DNA of 38,552 bases from Prosthecobacter gellanilyticus (GCF_007992435.1 NZ_BKAG01000060.1:1-38552); one strand, 5' to 3'; positions 7,537 through 15,288 are shown, counted from the first letter of the stretch. The notes: generated by a model not told the origin, from the letters alone. Numbers and translations are program-made.

Positions 7537-7651
7537 CAGAAGCGTCTATTTTCCCAATCGGAAAACCCGCTTCTGACTAGCCTGAGCAACGGACGATGAG
7601 CCCCACTGGGAACGACTGAAAGTCCGAATTGCAGCCAGGCATAAACCATGC
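7537..7651 (+). promoter_or_regulatory. Three-hairpin structured leader upstream of tatA
   Basis: The 174-base gap before tatA holds three consecutive inverted repeats. Hairpin 1: CAGAAGCG (7537-7544) pairs with CGCTTCTG (7568-7575); inside it TTTTCC (7549-7554) pairs with GGAAAA (7560-7565) around the loop CAATC, leaving a small internal loop. Hairpin 2: GCAACGGAC (7586-7594) pairs with GTCCG-AA-TTGC (7622-7632), a 9-bp stem with a 2-base bulge. Hairpin 3: GCAT / ATGC (7639-7642 with 7648-7651), 15 bases before the tatA ATG. It does not match any riboswitch or small RNA that I recognise. It could be a cis-regulatory leader or an independent small RNA. Confidence 0.55.
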
Positions 7652-7666
7652 AAGTCTAACTCTATC

Positions 7667-7930
7667 ATGAACATCCCCCAAGTCATCGCCGGCATCGGCC
7701 CTCTCGGCACCCCCGAGTTGATCATCATCGCCGTTCTCGTTCTGATCCTTTTTGGTGCAAAAAAGCTGCCCACCTTTGCTCGCAGTCTGGGCAAGAGCAT
7801 GGGTGAGTTCCGCAAGGCCAAGGATGAGTTTGAGCGCGAACTGCACTCTGCCCAGGATGAAGTCGAGCGTCCGACCATCCCCCAGAGCGTGGAAAAGCGC
7901 CAGCCTGTGAATTCCTCCCAGGACGTCTGA
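7667..7930 (+). CDS. tatA: Sec-independent translocase subunit TatA/TatE
   Basis: An 87-residue protein with the standard TatA plan: a short N-terminal membrane helix (LIIIAVLVLILFG, about 18-30), the FG hinge at 29-30, and an amphipathic helix (KKLPTFARSLGKSMGEFRKA, about 32-51). A charged tail follows. TatA oligomers form the pore through which folded twin-arginine substrates cross the inner membrane, together with TatB/TatC, which are not in this window. The Pro-Glu pair at 16-17 just before the helix is typical. The structured leader at 7537-7651 precedes it, and a Tat-signal protein is encoded about 1.1 kb downstream. Confidence 0.93.
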   Translation: MNIPQVIAGIGPLGTPELIIIAVLVLILFGAKKLPTFARSLGKSMGEFRKAKDEFERELHSAQDEVERPTIPQSVEKRQPVNSSQDV

Positions 7931-7957
7931 TCAAACTGATTTCATGTGGTTCCCAGG

Positions 7958-8872
7958 ATGAACATCACGGGATTTTTAGGGCGGGCCTTGGTGCCCGCCC
8001 TTTTGCTGCTCACCTGTCTCGCCCGGGCGGCTGAGCCTGAGCAGTACACCTTCTGCAGCTACAATGTGCGGAACTGGCTGAAGATGGAGCGGTTTGAGGA
8101 AGGCAAGACGGCTCCTGCGGCCGGGAAGCCTGAGGAGGAAAAGCGGCGTGTCGTGGAGATCCTGATGAAGATCCACCCGGATGTGCTGGGTGTGTGCGAG
8201 ATGGGCACGGACGAGGATGTGCAGGACCTGCAGAAGCGGCTCAAGAAGGCCGGAATCGACCTCCCGCATGTGGAGCGTGGTCACGGTGGAGATCCCACCC
8301 GCAGCCTGGCGCTGCTGTCGCGGTTTCCCATCAAGGCGCGGAACTCGCAGACGGACCTGACCTACAAGCTGGGGGAGCAGACCTTTCCCATGCAGCGCGG
8401 CATTCTGGATGCGACGGTGGAACTGCATGCCGATCTGCAGGTACGCTTCCTCGGCGTGCATCTGAAGTCGATGCGCGAGGTGGATGAAGCGGACCAGGCC
8501 CTGATGCGCCGCAACGAGGCGCATCTGCTGCGGAACCACATTGACAAGATCCTGGCCCAGAACACGCAGACGCGGATCCTCTGCTACGGTGACTTCAATG
8601 AGCACCGCAACGAGCCTTCCATCAGTGCCATCATCGGCAGCCGGGCTTCAGACGCCTACATGATGGACCTTCTGCTGCGTGACGTGAACGATCAGGTCTG
8701 GACCCATTTCTGGGATGCGGCAGACAGCTACGCCAGGCTGGACTACGTCTTCACCAGTCGCGCGATGAGGCCCTACATCGACCTGCGGAACTGCCGCGTC
8801 CATCATGAGCGTGACTTCATCACGGCCAGTGATCACCGGCCACTGGTGATCCGGATCAAGGACCGACTTTGA
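7958..8872 (+). CDS. Secreted endonuclease/exonuclease/phosphatase family protein
   Basis: A 304-residue protein with a signal peptide (hydrophobic 10-21, likely cleavage after LARA near 24). The endonuclease/exonuclease/phosphatase fold residues are visible in order: Asn36 in CSYNVRNW, Glu81 in GVCEMGTDE, the GVHLKSMRE block (166-174), Asp212 and Asn214 in YGDFNEHR, LDYVF (261-265), and the terminal Asp292-His293 in SDHRPLVIRI. Metal-dependent phosphodiester cleavage of a nucleic acid, sugar phosphate or lipid headgroup is possible; the true substrate cannot be told. The preferred ATG is 7958; an in-frame GTG at 7946 would add four residues. A hairpin terminator follows at 8886. Confidence 0.88.
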   Translation: MNITGFLGRALVPALLLLTCLARAAEPEQYTFCSYNVRNWLKMERFEEGKTAPAAGKPEEEKRRVVEILMKIHPDVLGVCEMGTDEDVQDLQKRLKKAGIDLPHVERGHGGDPTRSLALLSRFPIKARNSQTDLTYKLGEQTFPMQRGILDATVELHADLQVRFLGVHLKSMREVDEADQALMRRNEAHLLRNHIDKILAQNTQTRILCYGDFNEHRNEPSISAIIGSRASDAYMMDLLLRDVNDQVWTHFWDAADSYARLDYVFTSRAMRPYIDLRNCRVHHERDFITASDHRPLVIRIKDRL

Positions 8873-8885
8873 GGTGGTGACTGAG

Positions 8886-8919
8886 GGCTGTCGAATCCGG
8901 CAGCCTTTGTGCTTTTCTG
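8886..8919 (+). terminator. Terminator-like hairpin after the EEP-family gene
   Basis: GGCTGTCG at 8886-8893 pairs with CGGCAGCC at 8898-8905 (8 bp including one G-T wobble) across a 4-base loop, followed by TTTGTGCTTTT. It is 13 bases after the stop. Confidence 0.65.
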
Positions 8920-9005
8920 CTGCCTATTGGGGTGAGTCTCTTCTCTGGCAAGTCCCGGGTATCTGCTGCCGTTCCCCTCGCATGTCTGGCACTTCCTCCA
9001 CTCTT

Positions 9006-10064
9006 ATGAATCGTCGCCGTTTCGCCGTGGGCGCGGCGTCTACTTTAGTCGCACCTTTTGTTCGGGCAGAAAGCAAGACCGCGCCGGAGTTTCATGGAGA
9101 GATCGTGGGGCATGGCGAGTTCCGCTTCCGCGTGGACAAGCTGTGGAGCAAGGCGGATGCAGCCAGGACGCCCGTGAAGGACTGCCATGAGATGGCGCAG
9201 GCAGCGGACGGCCGTCTCTTCATGCTGACGAACCACGGCCAGAACAACGTGCTCATCTACGATGTGAAGGGCGCGTTGCTTGAGTCATGGACGCTGAAGT
9301 TTGGCAGCGCACACGGGCTGACGCTGCACCGCGAGGCGGACGGGAGGGAGTTCCTCTACATCACGGATCCAGGCTCGGGTCGCGTGGCGAAGACGACACT
9401 CAGCGGCGAGATCGTGCTGGAGCTCGAGCATCCCTCAAAGAATGGCGCTTACAAAGCCGTGGAGGACTACAAGCCCACCGAGACGGCCGTGGCTCCCAAT
9501 GGGGATATCTACGTGGCTGATGGCTATGGCTCCCAGTATGTGCTGCGTTTTGACAAGGCGGGGAAGTTCCTCTCGAAATTCGGCGGCAAGAGCACGCAGC
9601 CGGTGAATCCAGGGCGCTTCATGCAGGCGCATGGCGTGGCGATCGATACCCGTGGTGAGAAGCCGCTGCTGGTGGTCACAGAGCGCATCCGCAATGAGTT
9701 CAACTGGTTCACGCTCGAAGGCGAGCACGTGCGCGGTGTGTATCTTCCTGGCGCGTATGTGAGCCGCCCGGTCATTCACGGGAAGAACCTGTATTCAGGT
9801 GTGTGTTTTGGCGCGAAGCCGAATGACTTCCGCATGTGGCAGGGACGTGGCTTTGTGACCATCCTGGATGAGGCTGGCAAGGTGGTCTCCAATCCCGGCG
9901 GCCAGGCGCCTGCTTATGACGGGGACCAGCTCAAGGTCATGCTGCAGGACAAGCCTGTCTTTAACAACTGCCACGACGTCTGTGTGGACACGCAGGGAGA
10001 CCTCTATGTCTGCCAGTGGAACAGCGGTGGCGTGTACCCCTACAAGCTGCATCGGGAGGCGTGA
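9006..10064 (+). CDS. Tat-exported NHL-repeat beta-propeller protein
   Basis: A 352-residue protein with a twin-arginine signal (MNRRRFAVGAASTLVAPFVR; Arg-Arg at 3-5, hydrophobic core, cleavage near VRAES). The rest is a repeated six-bladed-propeller type pattern with NHL-like motifs, for example GSAHGLTLHREADGREFLYI, DPGSGRVAKTT, APNGDIYVADGYGSQYVLRF and FNNCHDVCVDTQGDLYVCQW. NHL propellers are binding or lyase scaffolds (as in peptidyl-alpha-hydroxyglycine lyases); no catalytic residue set is assigned here. The start was chosen for the Tat signal; an in-frame ATG at 8982 would add eight residues. Folded export by Tat fits the nearby tatA gene. Confidence 0.86.
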   Translation: MNRRRFAVGAASTLVAPFVRAESKTAPEFHGEIVGHGEFRFRVDKLWSKADAARTPVKDCHEMAQAADGRLFMLTNHGQNNVLIYDVKGALLESWTLKFGSAHGLTLHREADGREFLYITDPGSGRVAKTTLSGEIVLELEHPSKNGAYKAVEDYKPTETAVAPNGDIYVADGYGSQYVLRFDKAGKFLSKFGGKSTQPVNPGRFMQAHGVAIDTRGEKPLLVVTERIRNEFNWFTLEGEHVRGVYLPGAYVSRPVIHGKNLYSGVCFGAKPNDFRMWQGRGFVTILDEAGKVVSNPGGQAPAYDGDQLKVMLQDKPVFNNCHDVCVDTQGDLYVCQWNSGGVYPYKLHREA

Positions 10065-10109
10065 TCAAGGTCAACACGGGAGGAGGTTTGCCGCCTCTCT
10101 TGTTAGGCC

Positions 10110-10910
10110 TTACTTCCACAAGTTCCGCACCGGCTCCCAGAGCTGGCGCGGCATGTCCTGCGGGAAACCTCCGGCCACGCCGAAGTCTTCCGGAATGCGG
10201 CCTTTGGGCATGTAGTAGGTGCCGAACAAGATGTCCCAAAACGGAAACAGGCCCGCGAAGTTCTTGTCCCAGGCCTCGCGCTGGCGGCTGTGATGCCAGC
10301 GATGAAACACGGGCGTGGCGATCACCGCGCGCAGCGGGCCGAAGTCCCAGTTCAGCTTCGCATGCAGGAAGATGGCGTAGAGCGTGAAGAAGGGTGCCGT
10401 GGAAAGGGTGACCCAGGGATTGAAGCCCAGCAGAAGCAGAGGCGTGACCTGGACGAACTTGGTGACCATGTCATTCACCGGATGCACACGGATGCTGCTG
10501 AGCCAGTCGAGGTCCTCCGAACTGTGATGCACCGCGTGGAAGGCCCACCATTTGCCGCCGTGGAAGATGCGGTGGCTCCAGTAGCCGAGGAAGTCGGAGA
10601 TGAAGTAGATCTCCAGCGCCTGCAGCCAGATGGGCTGGTGGGAAAGGGGGCCAAAACCCACGTAGGCCTTGCTCTGAAAATCCGCCACGCTGGCGACACC
10701 GCACCAGACGAGCAATGCGGCAGGAAGGAGGATCACGCCCTTGGAGAAGACCCGCGTCACAAAGGGCGTGAAGAACCAGTAGCCCACGTCTGTCATCCAG
10801 CCCCGGCGGATCAGCGGACCGCGCACCTTGCCGAAGACACGCTCGATGACGAAGAAGATCAGGGAAAGAACCAGCAGGCCGATCAGAGTGTTTTTGAGGG
10901 AAGGGGACAT
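10110..10910 (-). CDS. Fatty acid hydroxylase / sterol desaturase family membrane protein
   Basis: A 266-residue multi-pass membrane di-iron oxygenase. Membrane segments occur near 10-27, 58-75, 98-112 and 155-190. The histidine clusters of the superfamily are present: HRIFH (113-117), HAVHH (125-129), single His at 143 and 183, and HRWHH (203-207). These bind two irons and hydroxylate or desaturate a lipid substrate. The C-terminal GTYYMPKGRIPEDFG block is usual in bacterial members. The frame runs up to about 11039, but the extra N-terminus is Arg-rich and unlike the family, so the ATG at 10908-10910 was chosen. It is convergent with the NHL gene, and its substrate is unknown. Confidence 0.9.
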   Translation of the reverse strand: MSPSLKNTLIGLLVLSLIFFVIERVFGKVRGPLIRRGWMTDVGYWFFTPFVTRVFSKGVILLPAALLVWCGVASVADFQSKAYVGFGPLSHQPIWLQALEIYFISDFLGYWSHRIFHGGKWWAFHAVHHSSEDLDWLSSIRVHPVNDMVTKFVQVTPLLLLGFNPWVTLSTAPFFTLYAIFLHAKLNWDFGPLRAVIATPVFHRWHHSRQREAWDKNFAGLFPFWDILFGTYYMPKGRIPEDFGVAGGFPQDMPRQLWEPVRNLWK

Positions 10911-11052
10911 CTGGCATGCACAACGCAGCAGCGGGTCGTGCGGTAACAAAAGGCGTGGCAATGAATGACCAATGCCGTGCAGACGGCGTCCTATTTGTCC
11001 CTGGCGTCCTTTCCGTCCTTCGCTAGACATAGCGGCCACGTCCGCCCCAAAC

Positions 11053-11090
11053 GCAAAACACCGGACGCACTTTCGTGGGTCCGGTGTCTT
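11053..11090 (-). terminator. Terminator of the ribosomal operon
   Basis: ACACCGGAC at 11058-11066 pairs perfectly with GTCCGGTGT at 11079-11087, with an inner CAC-TTTC-GTG extension. On the minus strand a T-rich run (GTTTTGCGTTT) follows the stem. It lies about 25 bases past the rpsD stop and would end the rpmJ-rpsM-rpsK-rpsD transcript. Confidence 0.85.
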
Positions 11091-11111
11091 GAAAAGGTTG
11101 TCTCGCTAAGA

Positions 11112-11723
11112 TTAGCGGGAGTAGAGTTCAACCACGAGCTGCTCGTTAGCGATCGGGTTGATCTCGTCACGGATCGGAGCGCGGTTCACGACGGCGCTGA
11201 CGCTGTCACGATCCACCGTCATCCAATCTGGAGTTGGGTTGCCGAGGGTCATTTCCAGGAAACGGCCGACGAGCTGCTGGGAGCGCGGGCTGTCCTTGAC
11301 GCCGATCTTGTCACCAGGCTTCACCTGGAAGCTGGCGATGTTCACCACGCGACCGTTGACGGTGATGTGGCGATGGCTCACCAGCTGGCGGGAGGCGAAG
11401 CGGGTGTTCGCGAAGCCCATGCGGTAGACCACGTTGTCGAGACGCATCTCGAGCAGCTGGAGGAGGATTTCACCCGTCACGCCCTTGCGGCGCTGGGCTT
11501 CGGCGAAGAAGCGGCGGAACTGCTTCTCAAGAACGCCGTATTGGAAGCGGAGCTTCTGCTTCTCGATGAGGGCCACGCCGTATTCAGAGACTTTGCGGCG
11601 GGCATTGCGGACGCCGTGCTGCCCTGGTGGGAAGTTACGGAGTTCGAGAGCTTTGGAAGGACCGAAAAGGGCGATGCCGAAGCGGCGGGCGATCTTTTCG
11701 CGAGGACCTGTGTAACGTGCCAT
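11112..11723 (-). CDS. rpsD: 30S ribosomal protein S4
   Basis: A 203-residue S4, normal length. The N-terminus MARYTGPREKIARRFG and the PGQHG motif (33-37) are typical. There are no zinc-binding Cys residues, so it is the C-minus form. The S4 RNA-binding domain spans about 96-157 (MRLDNVVYRMGF, SRQLVSHRHITVNG). S4 is a primary 16S rRNA binder and in many bacteria autoregulates the alpha operon. It is the last gene of the minus-strand ribosomal cluster, 26 bases after rpsK, and is followed directly by a terminator; rpoA, its usual downstream partner, is absent. Confidence 0.98.
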   Translation of the reverse strand: MARYTGPREKIARRFGIALFGPSKALELRNFPPGQHGVRNARRKVSEYGVALIEKQKLRFQYGVLEKQFRRFFAEAQRRKGVTGEILLQLLEMRLDNVVYRMGFANTRFASRQLVSHRHITVNGRVVNIASFQVKPGDKIGVKDSPRSQQLVGRFLEMTLGNPTPDWMTVDRDSVSAVVNRAPIRDEINPIANEQLVVELYSR

Positions 11724-11749
11724 AAACTAGTAAAAAGGGAGGGCTGGGA

Positions 11750-12310
11750 TTAAACGCGACGGGCTTTCGGCGGACGGCAGCCGTTGTGAGGGATCGGGGT
11801 CGCGTCTTTCACGACGGTGACTTCCACGCCCAGGGCCTGGATGGCACGGACAGCGGATTCACGACCGGAACCAGGGCCGCGGAGGCGGACTTCCACGTCA
11901 CGGAGACCGTGACCCATGGCCTGGCGGCAGGCGTCCTGCGCCACGACCTGAGCGGCGTATGCAGTGCCCTTACGGGAGCCACGGAAGCCCATCTTGCCGG
12001 CGGTGGACCAGCCGATGACGTTACCGACTCGGTCGGTGATGGTCACCATGGTATTGTTAAAGGTAGCCTGCACATGGACGATACCAGAGGAGACGTTCTT
12101 GGAACCCTTGGCCTTGATGACCTTGGTGGTTTCGGTGCCATCGCCGCCGCCGATTTCAGCCCAGACGCTCTGGGACACGGCACGGTCGCCGGAGGTAGGT
12201 TGCTTGTCAGCACCAGGGACTGGTGCGGCGGCCGGGGCTGCCGCAGGAGCAGCGGCCGGGGCGGGAGCGGCAGCTTCAGGAGCTGCTGCGGGTGTCGTTT
12301 CTTCTGCCAT
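11750..12310 (-). CDS. rpsK: 30S ribosomal protein S11 with N-terminal Ala/Pro extension
   Basis: A 186-residue protein whose core from about residue 66 on is standard S11: VSSGIVHVQATFNNTMVTIT (73-92), GWSTAGKMGFRGSRKGTAYA (100-119), VRLRGPGSGRESAVRAI (141-157) and the C-terminal HNGCRPPKARRV. S11 lies in the platform of the small subunit at the mRNA exit channel. Bacterial S11 is usually about 129 residues; here the first roughly 60 residues add an acidic start and a long Ala/Pro stretch (about residues 7-33), followed by a soluble linker. No internal ATG sits at the core, so the extension appears to be translated. It is the third gene of the operon. Confidence 0.96.
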   Translation of the reverse strand: MAEETTPAAAPEAAAPAPAAAPAAAPAAAPVPGADKQPTSGDRAVSQSVWAEIGGGDGTETTKVIKAKGSKNVSSGIVHVQATFNNTMVTITDRVGNVIGWSTAGKMGFRGSRKGTAYAAQVVAQDACRQAMGHGLRDVEVRLRGPGSGRESAVRAIQALGVEVTVVKDATPIPHNGCRPPKARRV

Positions 12311-12346
12311 GTTAGGTGGGGATTGTTCGTGTTGCTACCGCGTGGA

Positions 12347-12742
12347 TTAGACCTTGCCCTTCTTGGCACCTGGGTTCTTCTGAGCGCCCACCGTCTTACG
12401 GGGACCCTTGCGAGTGCGGGCGTTGGTGTGGGTGCGCTGGCCACGGACTGGAAGACCACGACGATGGCGGGTGGCGCGGTAGCAATTGATGCCGAGGAGA
12501 CGCTTCATGTGCATCTGCTGTTCACGGCGAAGGTCACCTTCGATGACGATCTTGAGAGCCTGTGCCGTCTGGGCGATCTGGGACAGCTGGTCATCCGTCA
12601 GTTCACCCGTGCGGATGTTCGGATCAATGCTGGTGTGTGCCAGGATTTTGCGGCTGAGGGGAAGACCGATGCCAAAGATATAAGGCAGGGAATATTCGAT
12701 CTTCTTTTCGTTCGGGATTTCGACTCCAAGTAGGCGTGCCAT
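12347..12742 (-). CDS. rpsM: 30S ribosomal protein S13
   Basis: A 131-residue S13. Family features are MARLLGVEIPNEKKI at the start, YIFGIGLPLSRKIL (21-34) and the C-terminal basic tail GLPVRGQRTHTNARTRKG that contacts tRNA and 16S rRNA in the head of the 30S subunit. It lies 26 bases after rpmJ and 36 before rpsK in the same direction, in the usual alpha-operon order. The start ATG has no Shine-Dalgarno sequence. Confidence 0.97.
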   Translation of the reverse strand: MARLLGVEIPNEKKIEYSLPYIFGIGLPLSRKILAHTSIDPNIRTGELTDDQLSQIAQTAQALKIVIEGDLRREQQMHMKRLLGINCYRATRHRRGLPVRGQRTHTNARTRKGPRKTVGAQKNPGAKKGKV

Positions 12743-12768
12743 AACAGAAGGTGCTTAATTAAAAAGGA

Positions 12769-12882
12769 TTAACCCTGACGCTGTTTGTGGCGTGGGTTTT
12801 TGCAGACGACGCGGACAACACCAGCGCGACGGATGACGCGGCAAAGTTCGCACAGAGGTTTCACAGACGGACGGACTCGCAT
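12769..12882 (-). CDS. rpmJ: 50S ribosomal protein L36
   Basis: A 37-residue L36: MRVRPSVKPLCELCRVIRRA then GVVRVVCKNPRHKQRQG. The CxxC pair, the later Cys and His form the zinc-binding site of the C-plus form. It is the first gene of the minus-strand ribosomal cluster. The frame extends upstream to 12960, but only the ATG at 12880-12882 gives the family start. The promoter must lie in 12883-13123, shared with the divergent DUF47 gene; I found no clear sigma-70 boxes at standard spacing there. Confidence 0.96.
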   Translation of the reverse strand: MRVRPSVKPLCELCRVIRRAGVVRVVCKNPRHKQRQG

Positions 12883-13123
12883 ATAACGATGGTTACGGGG
12901 GAAGTTCCACCCATTAGGGCGGAGGGGTCGGAGTCGTATCACAGCGACCCTGCCGTGCAACTGACAATTTTGAGTTTTTCACAATCGGGGCGCTCTTTTT
13001 TTCTTGCACTTGAGGCCATTTTCCAAAAAAGCGACCCGCTCCCAGCGGTTACATGAACGTCACTTGACACCTTGCGTCCTCTGCCGTGACTCCGCCGCCT
13101 CCCCCCGACAACCCATTGCTCCC

Positions 13124-13756
13124 ATGATTTCCCTTCAAAGTCTGTTTGGCAAAAAAGACGTGTTTTATGATCTGCTGGAGGCCAGCGCGGCCCAGGCCCG
13201 CAAGAGTGTCCAAGCATTGCATGGCCTGCTCTCCGCTCCCGCGGGCTCCAATCCATCCCTGGAAACCTTCTCGGCCTCCCGGCGCGAGGACAAGAAGATC
13301 ACCCAGCAGATCGATGAAGCGCTATGCCGCACTTTCATCACTGAATTGGAGCGCGAGGACATCGCCGCCCTCGCTACCGCCCTTTATAAGATCCCGAAGA
13401 CTGTGGAAAAGATCGCCGAGCGCATTGTGATCTCCCCTGAGCGCGTGGCCGGTGTGGATTTTTCCAGGCAGACCGCCTTGATGGACGCTGCCGCTGACAC
13501 CGTGGTCACCATGATCTCCGAGTTGCGCTCCAAGCTCCACCTCGAGCGTCTGAAGGTGCTGAATGACGAGCTCCAGAAGATCGAGGGCGATGCTGACAAG
13601 CTCGTGCTCGACTGCCTGCGTGATCTCTACAACAGCGGTCGTGATCCGATCACGGTCATTGTGCTGAAAGATCTCTACGACCTGCTGGAAAAGGTCGTGG
13701 ACCGCTGCCGCGATGCCGGCAAGGTCGTGTCCCAAATCGTGCTCAAGAACTCCTGA
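13124..13756 (+). CDS. DUF47 (PhoU-like) family protein, PiT partner
   Basis: A 210-residue all-helical, charged soluble protein of the DUF47/PhoU-like family. Visible features are FYDLLEASAAQARKSVQALH near 12-31, KKITQQIDEALCRTFITELE (about 57-76), the EREDIAALATALYKIPKTVE stretch and the C-terminal DLYDLLEKVVDRCRDAGKVV. Such proteins are encoded next to PiT-family transporters and are thought to modulate phosphate uptake; here the PiT gene follows after 12 bases. The frame is open from 13004, but the ATG at 13124 is the sensible start. Confidence 0.87.
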   Translation: MISLQSLFGKKDVFYDLLEASAAQARKSVQALHGLLSAPAGSNPSLETFSASRREDKKITQQIDEALCRTFITELEREDIAALATALYKIPKTVEKIAERIVISPERVAGVDFSRQTALMDAAADTVVTMISELRSKLHLERLKVLNDELQKIEGDADKLVLDCLRDLYNSGRDPITVIVLKDLYDLLEKVVDRCRDAGKVVSQIVLKNS

Positions 13757-13768
13757 TCTGCCACGCGC

Positions 13769-15220
13769 ATGACTCTCGTCCTGACCGTGGTCCTGGTGGC
13801 GCTCATCTTTGAGTACATCAATGGATTCCACGATACTGCCAACTCCATCGCCACCGTCGTCTCCACGAAGGTACTTAGCCCGCGCCAGGCCATCCTGCTG
13901 GCGGCCATCACCAACCTCGTGGGTGCCCTCATTGGCCATGCCGTGGCCAAGACCGTCTCATCCGGACTGGTCGATGCTCAGTTTGTCACTGACAAAACAC
14001 TGCTGTGCGCGCTGCTGGGTGGCATCGTCTGGAATTTGCTAACTTGGTGGTTAGGCCTGCCGAGCAGTTCCACGCACGCCATGGTGGGTGGTCTTTGTGG
14101 CGCGACCCTGGCTACCGCGCAAAACAACTGGGCTTCCATCTACTGGTCTGTCGCGAAAACGGACAAGGTGACTGGTGCGGTCAAGATGGAGGGCGTGCTG
14201 CACAAGGTGGTCCTTCCCATGATCACCAGTCCGATCATTGGCTTCACAGTCGGCCTGCTCTTCATGACGCTGTTGTACATCCTACTCAGGTCGGCGCGGC
14301 CTTCATGGGTCAGCCGTGTTTTCGGCAAATTGCAGCTTGTGAGCGCGGGTTACATGGGCTTTGCCCACGGCTTGGCTGATGCTCAGAAAACCATGGGCAT
14401 CATCACCCTGGCCTTGGTGACGGCCACGACCGCTGGCAGCCTGGACAATGTTCCTGGCATCTTCAGCTTTTTGAAGATGGATAAATCCAAGGTGGCCGAG
14501 GAACAGATCGTCGCCCTGGAAAAGGGTTCCGCCACACCGGCCGAGAATGCCGCAACTCTGATGAAGGAAGCTGAGAGTTTGCAGCCAGGTGAGTTTAAAG
14601 AGTCATTCGAGACCCTGGCTCATCTTGCGTTTGTGGCCGCAGGAGATTCCAAGGGTGCCGACGCCGCTTTGGCCAGGGCCAAGCTCTCCCATCAGCAAGC
14701 GGTGGATCATGAGAATGCCCGCTGGATGCCGAAGGTGCCCGTCATCGGCCCCATGGTGGCCGCCAAGCCTACCGACTGGCTCAAGACCCTGCAGGCCGAG
14801 GTCAAGGTGGCTGAAGAGTCCAAAAAGCCCGGTCTGCCTGCTGCGGCGAAAAAGGTGCGCGCGGTGTCTCCCGACGTCCCGGCTTGGATCAAGGTGATTT
14901 GCGCCCTTATCATGGCCGCTGGCACGGCCGGTGGCGGTTGGAAGATCATCAAGACCATGGGGCATAAGATGGTGAAGCTGCAGCCCGTGCACGGCTTCGC
15001 CGCCGAGACGACGGCCGCCACCGTTCTGGCCGTGACCAGTCAGATGGGCATGACTGTTTCCACGACCCATGCCATCACCACTAGCATCATGGGCGTGGGC
15101 TGTGCGAAACGTTTCAGCGCCCTGCGCCTGAACGTCGTCACCCGCATCATTTGGGCCTGGGTACTCACCATCCCGGCTACGGGTTTCCTCGGCTACGTGT
15201 TCTATAAGATCGTTGGGTAA
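13769..15220 (+). CDS. pit: PiT-family inorganic phosphate transporter with central insert
   Basis: A 483-residue inner-membrane phosphate/cation symporter. The inverted-repeat signatures of the PiT family are both present: GFHDTANSIATVVSTK (19-34) with SSSTHAMVGG (99-108), and GFAHGLADAQKTMGII (197-212) with VSTTHAITTS (430-439). Between about 230 and 370 there is a charged soluble insert of about 140 residues (KSKVAEEQIVALEKG, MKEAESLQPGEF, an Ala-rich helix). Such a loop exists in other PiT proteins, but it is long here. It is co-transcribed with the DUF47 gene, and a terminator follows at 15253. Confidence 0.94.
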   Translation: MTLVLTVVLVALIFEYINGFHDTANSIATVVSTKVLSPRQAILLAAITNLVGALIGHAVAKTVSSGLVDAQFVTDKTLLCALLGGIVWNLLTWWLGLPSSSTHAMVGGLCGATLATAQNNWASIYWSVAKTDKVTGAVKMEGVLHKVVLPMITSPIIGFTVGLLFMTLLYILLRSARPSWVSRVFGKLQLVSAGYMGFAHGLADAQKTMGIITLALVTATTAGSLDNVPGIFSFLKMDKSKVAEEQIVALEKGSATPAENAATLMKEAESLQPGEFKESFETLAHLAFVAAGDSKGADAALARAKLSHQQAVDHENARWMPKVPVIGPMVAAKPTDWLKTLQAEVKVAEESKKPGLPAAAKKVRAVSPDVPAWIKVICALIMAAGTAGGGWKIIKTMGHKMVKLQPVHGFAAETTAATVLAVTSQMGMTVSTTHAITTSIMGVGCAKRFSALRLNVVTRIIWAWVLTIPATGFLGYVFYKIVG

Positions 15221-15252
15221 CCAATGATCTGACAATCGCCCTCAAACTTCAG

Positions 15253-15288
15253 CGCCTGCGTGCATCCCTCGCAGGCGTTTTTGTTTTG
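15253..15288 (+). terminator. Rho-independent terminator after the PiT gene
   Basis: CGCCTGCG (15253-15260) pairs with CGCAGGCG (15270-15277) and is followed by TTTTTGTTTTG. It stands between the convergent PiT and apbE genes; the T-tract fits only the plus-strand transcript. Confidence 0.85.

Noticed and set aside
7618..7626. GAAAGTCCG word resembling part of the RNase P RNA core
   Set aside because: The region is far too short for RNase P RNA and the other conserved blocks are missing; it pairs locally in hairpin 2.
10290..10946. 218-codon open frame on the plus strand
   Set aside because: Antisense to the fatty acid hydroxylase gene, whose His clusters and membrane helices are clear.
12936..12967. 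Possible promoter for rpmJ (TTGTCA and TGATAC on the minus strand)
   Set aside because: The spacing is 20 bases, too long for a normal sigma-70 promoter, and no other support was seen.
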